Source: Pseudomonadota bacterium
GTDB lineage: Bacteria; Desulfobacterota; Syntrophia; Syntrophales; JADFWA01
Length of the DNA: 11,945 bases
Direction of reading: 5' to 3'
NCBI GenBank assembly: GCA_030610915.1
Contig: JAUWQS010000022.1
Span: 1-11,945 of the forward strand
The translations under genes and the position numbers were made by a program. The first letter of the stretch is position 1; every line of letters starts with the position of its first letter. The notes under the pieces were generated by a model that saw only the letters and a list, made by a program, of their open reading frames with translations, had not been told where the DNA came from and made no database searches. This document shows positions 1 through 6,650 of the stretch, in pieces.

Positions 1-33
1 TGCAACTTCCGGTACACTGATTTCCAGTTTCAT
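1..33 (-). CDS. 5' end of a gene cut by the window edge; possibly an IS256-type (mutator) transposase
   Basis: Only the first 11 codons are visible, reading MKLEISVPEVA. An AAGGAG ribosome-binding site lies about ten bases upstream of the ATG, so the start is convincing. The N-terminus resembles, from memory, the start of some mutator-type (IS256 family) transposases of Deltaproteobacteria, but eleven residues cannot prove this. The upstream side carries a perfect 12-bp direct repeat (112-137) that could be part of an element end. The alternative is an unrelated housekeeping gene. That a gene starts here is likely; its identity is weak. Confidence 0.4.
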   Translation of the reverse strand, partial: MKLEISVPEVA

Positions 34-111
34 GGGCGCTTTCTCCTTTTTATTTAGGTTATTTTGGTAAACCCTTTTTAAAGGAAAAGCGCCTTCTTTT
101 TCAACCTGTTT

Positions 112-137
112 TATATTTTACACAATATATTTTACAC
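112..137 (-). repeat. Two perfect 12-bp direct repeats, possibly an insertion-sequence end
   Basis: On the minus strand GTGTAAAATATA occurs at 137-126 and again at 123-112, with TT between them (period 14). The first copy begins with the last base of the stop codon of the upstream methyltransferase gene. Repeated GTGTAAA words close to an element end would fit the idea that the partial gene at 1-33 is a transposase. The opposite end lies outside the window, so the mobile-element reading is inference. Confidence 0.4.
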
Positions 138-769
138 TACCTGAAACCACTTCCCATTGCGATAAATGTTACAAGTAAAAAGCCAGATAAAATGCTAATT
201 GGTTTGGGCAGCGCAGAAAGTGGCTTCTTCCTAATAATCTTTTCTAAAAAATCCCCTCCTGGAATTATCCCAATTGTTTTTCTTCTATATTTCTCATATG
301 ATCTCCCATACTTGAAAAGGCATATACTCTCCTCTTTCTTGGCAAGCAAATAGTAAAGATAAATCATTATAAAAAGAGATAGATAAGAAATGAACCTACC
401 CCACATTATGACAAATCCAAATCCTGCTATAATCAGTGAAGTATATTGGGGATGTCGTAAATATCTGTAGATACCGCTTGTAACCAGACCTTTCTTAAAA
501 AGCTTTGCTGCATAAACCTTATAGGCACATATCAAGAAAAATGTTGTCCCGGTTGCTACTAAAAAAAGACCTATTGCCGGAAACCTTCTAGGAGGGAACA
601 CAAAAAAGAGTAACCATGATGTTGCTTTATTAGATTCCAGAAAATTTATATTAAAAACCGATCCATAAAGGAAACCGACAAATGGTGTAAGCATCCATAA
701 CGGTTCTAATATCACGAATGCAGTTATTAAATATGCCATTCCTTTCCCTATCTTTTCTATAACATTCAT
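137..769 (-). CDS. Membrane methyltransferase of the isoprenylcysteine carboxyl methyltransferase (ICMT/PEMT) type
   Basis: A 210-residue polytopic membrane protein with hydrophobic segments near residues 10-35, 50-85 and 110-143, and another near 188-205. The family signature is clear: GLVTSGIYRYLRHPQY (94-109), with the RHPxY motif at 105-109, followed by an EE pair (146-147) and a basic FKYGRSYEKYRRK stretch. In this family that C-terminal half binds S-adenosylmethionine at the membrane. The bacterial substrates are mostly unknown, and none can be assigned here. The start has an AAAGG ribosome-binding site. Residues after about 171 form an extra tail with one more membrane segment, and the stop codon overlaps a repeat, so the true C-terminus may have been altered. 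It lies 129 bases beyond the FmdE-like gene, so it may or may not share that transcript. Confidence 0.8.
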   Translation of the reverse strand: MNVIEKIGKGMAYLITAFVILEPLWMLTPFVGFLYGSVFNINFLESNKATSWLLFFVFPPRRFPAIGLFLVATGTTFFLICAYKVYAAKLFKKGLVTSGIYRYLRHPQYTSLIIAGFGFVIMWGRFISYLSLFIMIYLYYLLAKKEESICLFKYGRSYEKYRRKTIGIIPGGDFLEKIIRKKPLSALPKPISILSGFLLVTFIAMGSGFR

Positions 770-898
770 AGCAAACCTTTCTTCTCAGCATGGTCCTTTC
801 AATCTTGTAAAATATGATTTTTATATCAAAAATTACAGTAAACAGGCAGGACATGCATAAGAATTACCAATTCCAGGATCTGGGTTCCGCACCTTTTT

Positions 899-1636
899 CT
901 ATCTTTGACCATGACTTCTTTCCCTATACTTCCTTCTCAATTGCCGAATATGTTTGTCCATCTCACCGGGTAGGAGGTTCCCCCACGCGATCACCTTATA
1001 TGGCTGAGGATTGCCAAACAGTTCTTCGGCAGGCATGGTGGGAAAGGTCAGGATGATGTTTTTCATATATGTATGAAGGGCATCCCATTCCTTCGATGTT
1101 AAGGTTTTGTCCTTCTCCTTTTTCTTTAAGTTAAAAAAATCTTTCGGAAAAAGATCTGTCTTCAATTTGATGTCAACGGCCTGGCAGGTTGACTTACGCA
1201 TTACGGTAAATAAGAAGTTATCTCGTGATTTTTTCATTCCTTCTGGAGGCCAGGTCCTCTTCGACAGCTTGTCACCTTTCATTAAAAGGTCTATTAAATC
1301 CAATGATCCACGTGTGGCAATTCTGGAAAAGACAAACAGATCGCTCTGTTTGGGAATCTCAGAATCGTATAAAATGTTGATTCCGTGTTGTATGGCTCGA
1401 AAGGCGATCGTGACCCCTGGACAGGGATGGCCATGAAATTTAAATGTATCAGTCAGGGTTATAGTGCACTTCTTGCTGTTAACAAGAAGATTGATTGGGA
1501 GGATCGAGGTCACTCTTTCTTTCACCCCATGTTTTGTGTGACATTCGAGACAACCATGGGCAAAGAGGGTTGAATGGGAAAAAGAAACAGACAAAACAAG
1601 CAGTATAAAAAATAATAAATGTGATTTTTTAATCAT
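899..1636 (-). CDS. Exported FmdE-domain protein with an N-terminal CXXCH haem-c motif
   Basis: A 245-residue protein that starts with a signal peptide (about residues 1-26, cleavage near LFA-HG). Immediately after it comes HGCLECHTKHG, with the haem-c attachment motif CLECH at 29-33 and a possible axial His36. The FmdE signature HGHPCPG lies at 68-74 with Arg80 nearby; another Cys is at 151 in STCQAVD. FmdE (PF02663) proteins are named after a gene in a formylmethanofuran dehydrogenase operon and bind metal through this Cys/His region; the C-terminal zinc-ribbon cysteines of longer members are absent. The ATG follows a strong GGGAGGAG site and sits 25 bases after the receptor gene's stop, so the two are one operon. 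A periplasmic metal- or redox-related role is inferred. The real reaction is unknown. The family call is fairly sure; haem attachment is unproven. Confidence 0.75.
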   Translation of the reverse strand: MIKKSHLLFFILLVLSVSFSHSTLFAHGCLECHTKHGVKERVTSILPINLLVNSKKCTITLTDTFKFHGHPCPGVTIAFRAIQHGINILYDSEIPKQSDLFVFSRIATRGSLDLIDLLMKGDKLSKRTWPPEGMKKSRDNFLFTVMRKSTCQAVDIKLKTDLFPKDFFNLKKKEKDKTLTSKEWDALHTYMKNIILTFPTMPAEELFGNPQPYKVIAWGNLLPGEMDKHIRQLRRKYRERSHGQR

Positions 1637-1661
1637 CTATATCTCCTCCCTTTTTCAATAA

Positions 1662-3554
1662 TTAATAGCTTATGGAAAGGCCGCCATAATAGAATGTTGG
1701 ATCTACATATACGACTCTTTTGTCAAAGATGTTATTAACGCCGGCAAATAGCTTAAGATGCCGGGAAAATTCTTTAGATAGGTAGCAGTGGAAAAGGGTA
1801 TAGTCATCTTCTGTTCCGTCTGCATAGTAACGCTCTCCGATGTAATCCATTCTAATGTTAGCCCGCAGTCCAAATTCAGGGTACTGATAACCTAATTTCA
1901 GATGCCCCTTATAGTCCGGCTGTCCTTCCAGGTCTTTACCTGTTTCCTTGTCTTCCGTTTTTAGATAAGTCAAATTTCCTGAGATTGCGAAATTTAAAGG
2001 CAGGTTTAAACCACTTTCCAGCTCCACACCTTCCATAGTGGCCTCAGCAATATTTTGGTACCTGTAATAGTCTTTCTTTTTCTTTCCCTTACCTGTTGAT
2101 TTATAATAGACGGCCTCAATAAGGTCTTCTATTTCATTTCTGAAACCTGTAATTCTTCCCCAGAATTTCTTGTATTCCCCCTCAATACCTATTTCATAAC
2201 TCTCAGATTTCTCAGGATCTAAATCAGAGTTAGGTTCATATATCCATTTCCCTCTTTTTCTATATGAAGTAACAAAAAGCTCGGATATGCTCGGCGCGCG
2301 AAAACCTGTGCCGTAAGAGGTTTTTATTCTGAGATTATCAAAAATGTTGTAGATCAACGAAGCACGTGGCGTCCATTCAGAACCAAATTCGGAATGTTCA
2401 TCAAATCTCACACCAAAAACCAGATATAAGGAGTTAAAAACCTGATATTCATCCTGAAGATAAATACTAAAATTATCTACATCATCATCACGACCTGTTA
2501 TATCCTCCCTGCTTTCTTTTCTAAATTCAGAGCCCACAGTGAGAACGTGTTTGTCAAAAAATATCCCTGTGAACCGGCCCTCCACCTGATCCAGTTTACG
2601 TTCTGCATTTTCCTCTGCACTGACTTTTGCGGTTGGTGAAAATTCTATGTCATTTTCATGTTCAGAATGATAGGCCCTGAGCATAAGATTAAAAACGGGA
2701 TTTGGTCTGGCATTGTATTGCAAGAAATAGCTGTGCCTCTTGTCCTCGGCGATTCTTTCCCTGTCAAGGTTTTGAAAAAATCTCAGTCCTTTTCTATCCA
2801 TATCACTATATTCAAATCCTGCCAGAAGGGTATGGTTATCATCCAGATCAAAAGAGAAACGTCCGGCTATCGAACCCAGCTCTTCGTCATCTCCATCATC
2901 AGGGGTTACGCCATCTCTATCCCATTCATTTTTTCCCCGGTAGCCCCCTGCAAGGAGGAATCCAAAACGTCCTAAAGTATCCCCAACATATGCCCTGCCA
3001 AGGGGCTCCTCGCCTTCTCCATAGGTACTTATGCCGTATTGAAAAGTGGCCCCCATTGCCAACTCCCTGGGAGGCGCTTTTGTAATGATATTGACAACAC
3101 CCCCTATAGCATCGCTTCCATAAAGGGCGGAGCTTGGGCCTCTGACTACTTCAATACGCTCGATCATATCAACGGAAATCTGGTTTACATCGAGAAAATC
3201 CTTGTAGCCCATAGAAAGCCTTCTTCCGTCAATTAGCACCAGGGTGTGCTTGTTTCCCGTGCCTCGTATACTGGGTCTCCTTACTCTTCCGGTTGTTCCT
3301 GTAACTATAAGACCTGTGGCCTTTTCCAATGCCTCTGCCACGGTTTGAGCGCCCATATCTTCTATCTCTTGAGAGGTGATCACTTCAATAGAACCAGGGG
3401 CATCCTCTATCTCTTTCTCTGTCATTGTAGCAGTGACAACTATTTTTTCCATTTCTACTGCTGGAACTTCAGCCAGCCTTTCCCGAGCCTCTGCTACTGA
3501 GGCAAAGGTAAAAATCAAGACCAACAAACACAATACAAACTTAAACCTCTTCAT
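1662..3554 (-). CDS. TonB-dependent outer-membrane receptor 1
   Basis: A 630-residue receptor: signal peptide 1-23 (cleavage after VAEA), TonB-box-like EKIVVTATM at 36-44, plug domain about 48-160 with the classic IERIEVVRGPSSALYGSDAIGGVVNIITK-type region (131-159), then a beta-barrel with typical GFRAPSISELF and LFAGVNNIFDKR motifs. It ends in Tyr rather than the more usual Phe. Such receptors import metal chelates or cobalamin, driven by TonB. The ligand cannot be read from sequence. The ATG at 3554 is chosen over the GTG just before it because GGAGG is then seven bases away and the start matches receptor 2 exactly. The signal peptide is nearly the same as that of receptor 2, although the rest diverges. 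It follows a structured leader RNA and precedes the FmdE-like gene. Confidence 0.93.
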   Translation of the reverse strand: MKRFKFVLCLLVLIFTFASVAEARERLAEVPAVEMEKIVVTATMTEKEIEDAPGSIEVITSQEIEDMGAQTVAEALEKATGLIVTGTTGRVRRPSIRGTGNKHTLVLIDGRRLSMGYKDFLDVNQISVDMIERIEVVRGPSSALYGSDAIGGVVNIITKAPPRELAMGATFQYGISTYGEGEEPLGRAYVGDTLGRFGFLLAGGYRGKNEWDRDGVTPDDGDDEELGSIAGRFSFDLDDNHTLLAGFEYSDMDRKGLRFFQNLDRERIAEDKRHSYFLQYNARPNPVFNLMLRAYHSEHENDIEFSPTAKVSAEENAERKLDQVEGRFTGIFFDKHVLTVGSEFRKESREDITGRDDDVDNFSIYLQDEYQVFNSLYLVFGVRFDEHSEFGSEWTPRASLIYNIFDNLRIKTSYGTGFRAPSISELFVTSYRKRGKWIYEPNSDLDPEKSESYEIGIEGEYKKFWGRITGFRNEIEDLIEAVYYKSTGKGKKKKDYYRYQNIAEATMEGVELESGLNLPLNFAISGNLTYLKTEDKETGKDLEGQPDYKGHLKLGYQYPEFGLRANIRMDYIGERYYADGTEDDYTLFHCYLSKEFSRHLKLFAGVNNIFDKRVVYVDPTFYYGGLSISY

Positions 3555-3582
3555 CACATATCCTCCTCTCCATCATGCAAGA

Positions 3583-3713
3583 ATTGACAGTAACCCCCGG
3601 CTCTGGTAGAAAAGAGAACTAAGGGGCGGCCCGGCTGTAACTTCAGCCAGGCCTGCTTCCCAGGGGAAAGACGGCCTTGTTCTTTGCGGGATGAAATCCG
3701 CCTTTCCCTGCAC
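3583..3713 (-). ncRNA. Structured leader RNA, copy 1, upstream of receptor 1
   Basis: A 131-base 5' leader that aligns with 8715-8846 with about 15 substitutions and one 1-base indel (hand alignment). Three hairpins can be drawn in the transcript. Stem 1 pairs 3698-3710 with 3661-3674 around a 23-base loop. Stem 2 pairs 3644-3656 with 3626-3637 around loop AAGTTA. Stem 3 pairs roughly 3615-3625 with 3594-3604 around a pyrimidine-rich loop. Several differences from copy 2 are G-C to G-U changes that keep pairing. It lies about 30-160 bases before the start codon. I do not recognise a known riboswitch class; B12-box and TPP landmarks are absent. A cis-regulatory function is inferred from position and conservation. 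Confidence 0.7.
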
Positions 3714-3733
3714 CTATTCAACTATAGTTTTCC

Positions 3734-3775
3734 TCACCTCCCTTGCTTCGAGTATCTTGAAAGTAAAGCTATTTG
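3734..3775 (-). pseudogene. Remnant of the 3' end of the TPR gene (last 14 codons including stop)
   Basis: Directly after the binding-protein stop codon, the minus strand reads QIALLSRYSKQGR then TGA. The TPR protein at 8911 ends QIASLSEYSKQRR then TGA. DNA identity is about 34 of 42 bases, continuing with gaps into the leader homology. This fragment has no start codon and no remaining gene body, so it is a fossil of a duplication that carried the TPR tail, the leader and the receptor signal peptide together. Confidence 0.85.
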
Positions 3776-3776
3776 C

Positions 3777-4766
3777 CTAATTTCTCTTTTTGTAGATAGC
3801 GTCGGTCCACTGCCGCAAAATAGCCGGATACTCGATCACACTTGAATCTCCATAAAAGGGCAGGCTATAGATTGCCAGGTTTTTGATGGCCGTTACATCG
3901 GCCATGGCCGGATATTTCTTTACTGCTGCAGCAAGAGCCTTTTGTACTGCAAAGGCATTCCCTGTCATGACAATAACATCGGGGTTGGCCTTTGCCAGGC
4001 CATTCAGTTTTCTAATCAAGAAGTGGCCTTTATCCGCTTTTTTGTTTGGAGATTTGAGAACATCACCTATATTCATACAACCGAGTGGATCGAGCAGGAA
4101 GCGATCGGAATAGCCCCCGGGCATCTCGACTCTTAGAAACGTTTTCCCCGTCGCACTCTGGTAAGTGCCATTGATAATAACCACCCGTTTCAACAGTTTT
4201 TCCCCAGGCAAGGCATTTTTAGCCTTTGCCAGCGCTTTGTTATAGCGATCGATCAGGGCATCGGCTTTAGATTGACATCCCAGCAAATTGGCCGTCTGTC
4301 GTATGGCTGACTCCAAGCCCCGGGAGAAATCTACATACTCGATGGTCAAGCCCTTGCCTTCAAGCAAAGGGACAACATTGGCTGGCTTGACCTCGGGTCT
4401 GTAAATACAGAAATTGGGATGCTTTTCGATGATGATTCGTTTGATGCCTCGTTCCTTTGCCGTGTCAGGAACGATGTTCGGTATTCTGCCAACTATGCAT
4501 TTTGGGCAACCTAACACCTGCGAAGCGTTTAAGAGCTGTTTGCACATGGGCCACATCGAACAGCGCACAGACATGGCTTCCGGGAGAACGCCCAGATTAA
4601 AGGCGACATCTACAAGCCGGTCGCCAACCATAATAACTTTGATTTTCTCCGGGGCTATTTTTCGCTTTGCTTCAGCCGTTTGGAAGGATAATAGAACCAG
4701 CCCTGTGACCATGATGAACAAAAGGGCCAAAGTCTTTAAAGTGGCTTGTTTATTAACGCTTTTCAT
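3777..4766 (-). CDS. Cysteine-rich periplasmic binding protein (BtuF/FepB-like, class III fold)
   Basis: A 329-residue protein with an N-terminal signal peptide (about 1-33, cleavage near AEA-KR). The mature part looks like a two-lobed class III substrate-binding protein: KIKVIMVGDRLVDVAFNLG at the start, a middle RYNKALAKAKN helix, and NPDVIVMTGN (261-270) in the second lobe. Such proteins usually deliver siderophores, haem, cobalamin or metals to an ABC transporter, but no permease or ATPase gene is in this window. Seven cysteines are present in the mature protein (69, 75, 87, 90, 120, 164, 230), including CSMWPMC at 69-75 and CPKC at 87-90, near where the ligand cleft begins in the family. 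This suggests direct metal or haem-related binding or disulfides. The start has an AAAGGAG site. Confidence 0.8.
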   Translation of the reverse strand: MKSVNKQATLKTLALLFIMVTGLVLLSFQTAEAKRKIAPEKIKVIMVGDRLVDVAFNLGVLPEAMSVRCSMWPMCKQLLNASQVLGCPKCIVGRIPNIVPDTAKERGIKRIIIEKHPNFCIYRPEVKPANVVPLLEGKGLTIEYVDFSRGLESAIRQTANLLGCQSKADALIDRYNKALAKAKNALPGEKLLKRVVIINGTYQSATGKTFLRVEMPGGYSDRFLLDPLGCMNIGDVLKSPNKKADKGHFLIRKLNGLAKANPDVIVMTGNAFAVQKALAAAVKKYPAMADVTAIKNLAIYSLPFYGDSSVIEYPAILRQWTDAIYKKRN

Positions 4767-4807
4767 AATTCAGGTCTCCTTTTGGTTTTCATAAATATTT
4801 AATCAAT

Positions 4808-4960
4808 TTAATTTCTTTCCTGATGAAGATTTTTTCTTTCTTTGTCATATTTGTTAATGATAGGAAAAACCTTTGCAGCCTGCTCTTCCGTTAAATCTAT
4901 TTCATCTGTAAGAAGACAGAGTCTTGTCATCCGAAAACATTTATAGTTACCTTCTTCCAT
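4808..4960 (-). CDS. Small 50-residue protein of unknown function
   Basis: An ATG-started frame begins 15 bases after the ResB-like stop codon and ends 41 bases before the binding-protein start, on the same strand. It encodes a charged soluble peptide beginning MEEGNYKCFRMTRLCLLTDE and continuing with LTEEQAAKVFPIINKY followed by a lysine/arginine-rich end. The LTEEQAAK part looks like the helix starts seen in Spy/CpxP-like or metal-sensor small proteins, a loose resemblance only. Two cysteines lie at 8 and 15. There is no signal peptide or membrane segment. The ribosome-binding site is weak (AGAAATAGAAA), so translation may be coupled to the upstream gene. Tight position and protein-like composition support it; function is unknown. 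Confidence 0.55.
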   Translation of the reverse strand: MEEGNYKCFRMTRLCLLTDEIDLTEEQAAKVFPIINKYDKERKNLHQERN

Positions 4961-4975
4961 TTTCTATTTCTAAGC

Positions 4976-5830
4976 TTAGAGCCCAGAATTCCTACGACGT
5001 AAGGCCATATGCAAGGCTGCCCCGCTCATGAATAATATGCCCCCGAGTACCAAGGGGAAAGTATAATACACGCGATTGATACCAAGCTTTAGAGCAATTA
5101 ATTTTCTTTTCCGCCAATCGCGTCGTTCAACAATTTCTCCTGGCTTTGGCTTGGTATATTCAGCATATATGCGATAGAAATATCCATCGTGCCACCCGGA
5201 TCCCCAGGGAGGTTTGGGTATAATGAAAGGTTCTGAATCAGGTACCATGGGTCTGAGTACCACACTGGGACGGCTCGGTCCTCCTCGAGGGTCTTTTTTT
5301 GACATAACAATTTTTTCGCAACACAAAGAATAAGGAAGTTTTTCATGCGAAATGATCTGCCCGGGCCGGAGTTCTATACCTGAGATATTAAAGCCTGTCG
5401 TGGCGGGAATGACATGGGTGAACAAGAGTATGATATATGAGGCATGCATTAACGCCACTGCAAGCTTCCTGAACACTCTTACCTTGGTTTCAGGGACTCC
5501 TTTTTTCCACTCCCAAAACAGGCGCCACAGCTGAGCCATGTCAGATAATGCACACATAGTAAGATTTATCCCAAGTATAAGCAGGAAAACGATAAGCACT
5601 ATAAGCCACGCTCGGACCACAGGATAACTATGACCACCTGGGCCAGTCAACCACCGGATCAGGATTTCTCCATCCAGGCTGTTACTTACACCGGGATATA
5701 CACCTCCCTTGTTGAATATCAGACCGATGATAATTACCACAGAGATAAGCATACATATCCACCAAAACAAGCGACGAGAGCCCAGGGCTGCCCAGACACG
5801 CTTTCTAAATGAGTTTTTTTCTGAGATCAT
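4976..5830 (-). CDS. ResB/CcsB-like membrane protein (System II cytochrome c maturation family)
   Basis: A 284-residue protein with four hydrophobic segments near residues 20-40, 72-95, 122-145 and 253-275, and one periplasmic domain of about 105 residues between the last two. This layout and the GFNISGIELRPGQ stretch after the third segment match ResB, which works with CcsA to move haem out and attach it to apocytochromes. His129, His139 and His274 lie in or next to membrane segments, and Cys170-Cys171 lie in the loop. It is shorter than standard ResB proteins. The start at 5830 is preferred over the ATG at 5854: it gives an ATGA overlap with the CcsA-like gene and a GGGGGTGAT site at good spacing. 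Haem handling is an inference from family membership. Confidence 0.72.
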   Translation of the reverse strand: MISEKNSFRKRVWAALGSRRLFWWICMLISVVIIIGLIFNKGGVYPGVSNSLDGEILIRWLTGPGGHSYPVVRAWLIVLIVFLLILGINLTMCALSDMAQLWRLFWEWKKGVPETKVRVFRKLAVALMHASYIILLFTHVIPATTGFNISGIELRPGQIISHEKLPYSLCCEKIVMSKKDPRGGPSRPSVVLRPMVPDSEPFIIPKPPWGSGWHDGYFYRIYAEYTKPKPGEIVERRDWRKRKLIALKLGINRVYYTFPLVLGGILFMSGAALHMALRRRNSGL

Positions 5831-6633
5831 AATGATATCACCCCCTTCATCCATGTGAATATCTGTCTGCCATAATCAAAGTAGAGATACCACCATATAA
5901 ATATGGCATATCCAGCTATTCCCATGATAGGGCCCGTTCGTTGAGAAAGCTTTGGGATCCAGCGTACATGCAACATAGCGGCATAAAATATCCAGATGAG
6001 GGCTGAAGAGAAATGCATTGGCCTCCAGAGCCAGAAATTGCCAAAACCGAGGTGCGCCCATATACCACCAGCCACCTGAGCTGCTGAGAACAGGATAAAT
6101 CCCCACAGTGCAGCCGAATACATCATTTGTTCCAACTCATTGTTCGGCATCATGTCTGAATCGCCTCCCCTTCTTAAAAGCCATGTAAGACTCAGACTGA
6201 AACAGAAAGCAAAAGCAATGAAAGAGCCATCTTTCAGGTAAAACCACATCATAGGCGCTGGTTTAAGAAAGAAGGATGGTGTCCCAATTTCGCTGGGTAA
6301 CCTGAGTGGTCCACCTACCAGAGCTATAAACAAAATTCCGGCTAACATAATTGCTGTCAGCAAATTATCCCTTAACTTAGGCAGCATTAACATGATTACC
6401 AGAGCAAGCCCCCATGTTCGCGGAAAGAAATTTTGGTCCCTCTTATGCAAGGGTATGTATCCAAGAATTGCAACATATATGATCATAGAAATACTATGAG
6501 TCACAAATGCAACAATAAGAATCATGCGCACAAGGCTATTGTCTGACCCCCTGCTGCTAAGAAGTAATAACAGGGCGGCCAGAGCATACAGCCCCATGCT
6601 CACATAGAAAAAATGGTGAGCAAGTAATTCCAT
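5827..6633 (-). CDS. Divergent CcsA/CcmC-family membrane protein with a degenerate WWD motif
   Basis: A 268-residue polytopic protein with about seven to eight hydrophobic segments. Family landmarks in order: His46 in FVTHSISMIIYVAILGYIPL, matching a membrane histidine followed by the G-x-x-P loop of CcsA; then PMMWFYLKD (127-135); then GGIWAHLGFGNFWLWRPMH and the rest of a WWD-like block ending in His222. CcsA proteins bind haem at the WWD motif with two flanking periplasmic histidines. Here the usual WDPKE reads WRPMH (203-207), so the Asp is lost, and the first flanking His appears replaced by Lys134/Asp135, while the second (His222) is kept. The ATG has a TAGGAGGAG site that overlaps the receptor 2 stop. 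A role with the ResB-like partner is strongly suggested; classical haem ligation may be altered. Confidence 0.7.
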   Translation of the reverse strand: MELLAHHFFYVSMGLYALAALLLLLSSRGSDNSLVRMILIVAFVTHSISMIIYVAILGYIPLHKRDQNFFPRTWGLALVIMLMLPKLRDNLLTAIMLAGILFIALVGGPLRLPSEIGTPSFFLKPAPMMWFYLKDGSFIAFAFCFSLSLTWLLRRGGDSDMMPNNELEQMMYSAALWGFILFSAAQVAGGIWAHLGFGNFWLWRPMHFSSALIWIFYAAMLHVRWIPKLSQRTGPIMGIAGYAIFIWWYLYFDYGRQIFTWMKGVISL

Positions 6634-6650
6634 AGCCTATTTATCTCCTC

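Larger units (their letters stand above)
3495..3775 (-). repeat. Long imperfect direct repeat, copy 1 (TPR tail, leader, receptor signal peptide)
   Basis: This segment matches 8622-8952 in the same orientation: TPR 3' remnant, leader RNA, ribosome-binding region and the first about 20 codons of the receptor gene. The two copies lie about 5.1 kb apart and flank receptor 2, the CcsA-like, ResB-like, small ORF and binding-protein genes. Copy 2 carries about 43 extra bases, including a REP-like hairpin. The coding similarity fades after the signal peptide. Confidence 0.8.

Noticed and set aside
770..898. Promoter before the methyltransferase gene (TTGATA with an AT-rich stretch)
   Set aside because: No convincing -10 hexamer at proper spacing; an AT-rich gap alone is not enough.
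3583..3713. Cobalamin riboswitch upstream of a TonB receptor
   Set aside because: Position fits, but the GCCACTG core and AGYCAGGAGACCTGCC box are missing on both strands; an AGCCAGGCCTGC similarity comes from the stem 2 palindrome.
3554..3721. Open frame of 55 codons from TTG through leader 1, ending over the receptor start
   Set aside because: In leader 2 the aligned frame stops in stem 3 and a 1-base indel shifts it, so the protein is not conserved; the conserved feature is RNA pairing.
3714..3733. Promoter with TATAGT just before leader 1
   Set aside because: No credible -35 box, and the aligned position in leader 2 is not clearly similar, so it is not annotated as a site.
5831..5854. 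Earlier ATG for the ResB-like gene (8 extra residues)
   Set aside because: The ATG at 5830 has the ATGA overlap and a well-spaced ribosome-binding site; the earlier one would place that site inside the coding region.
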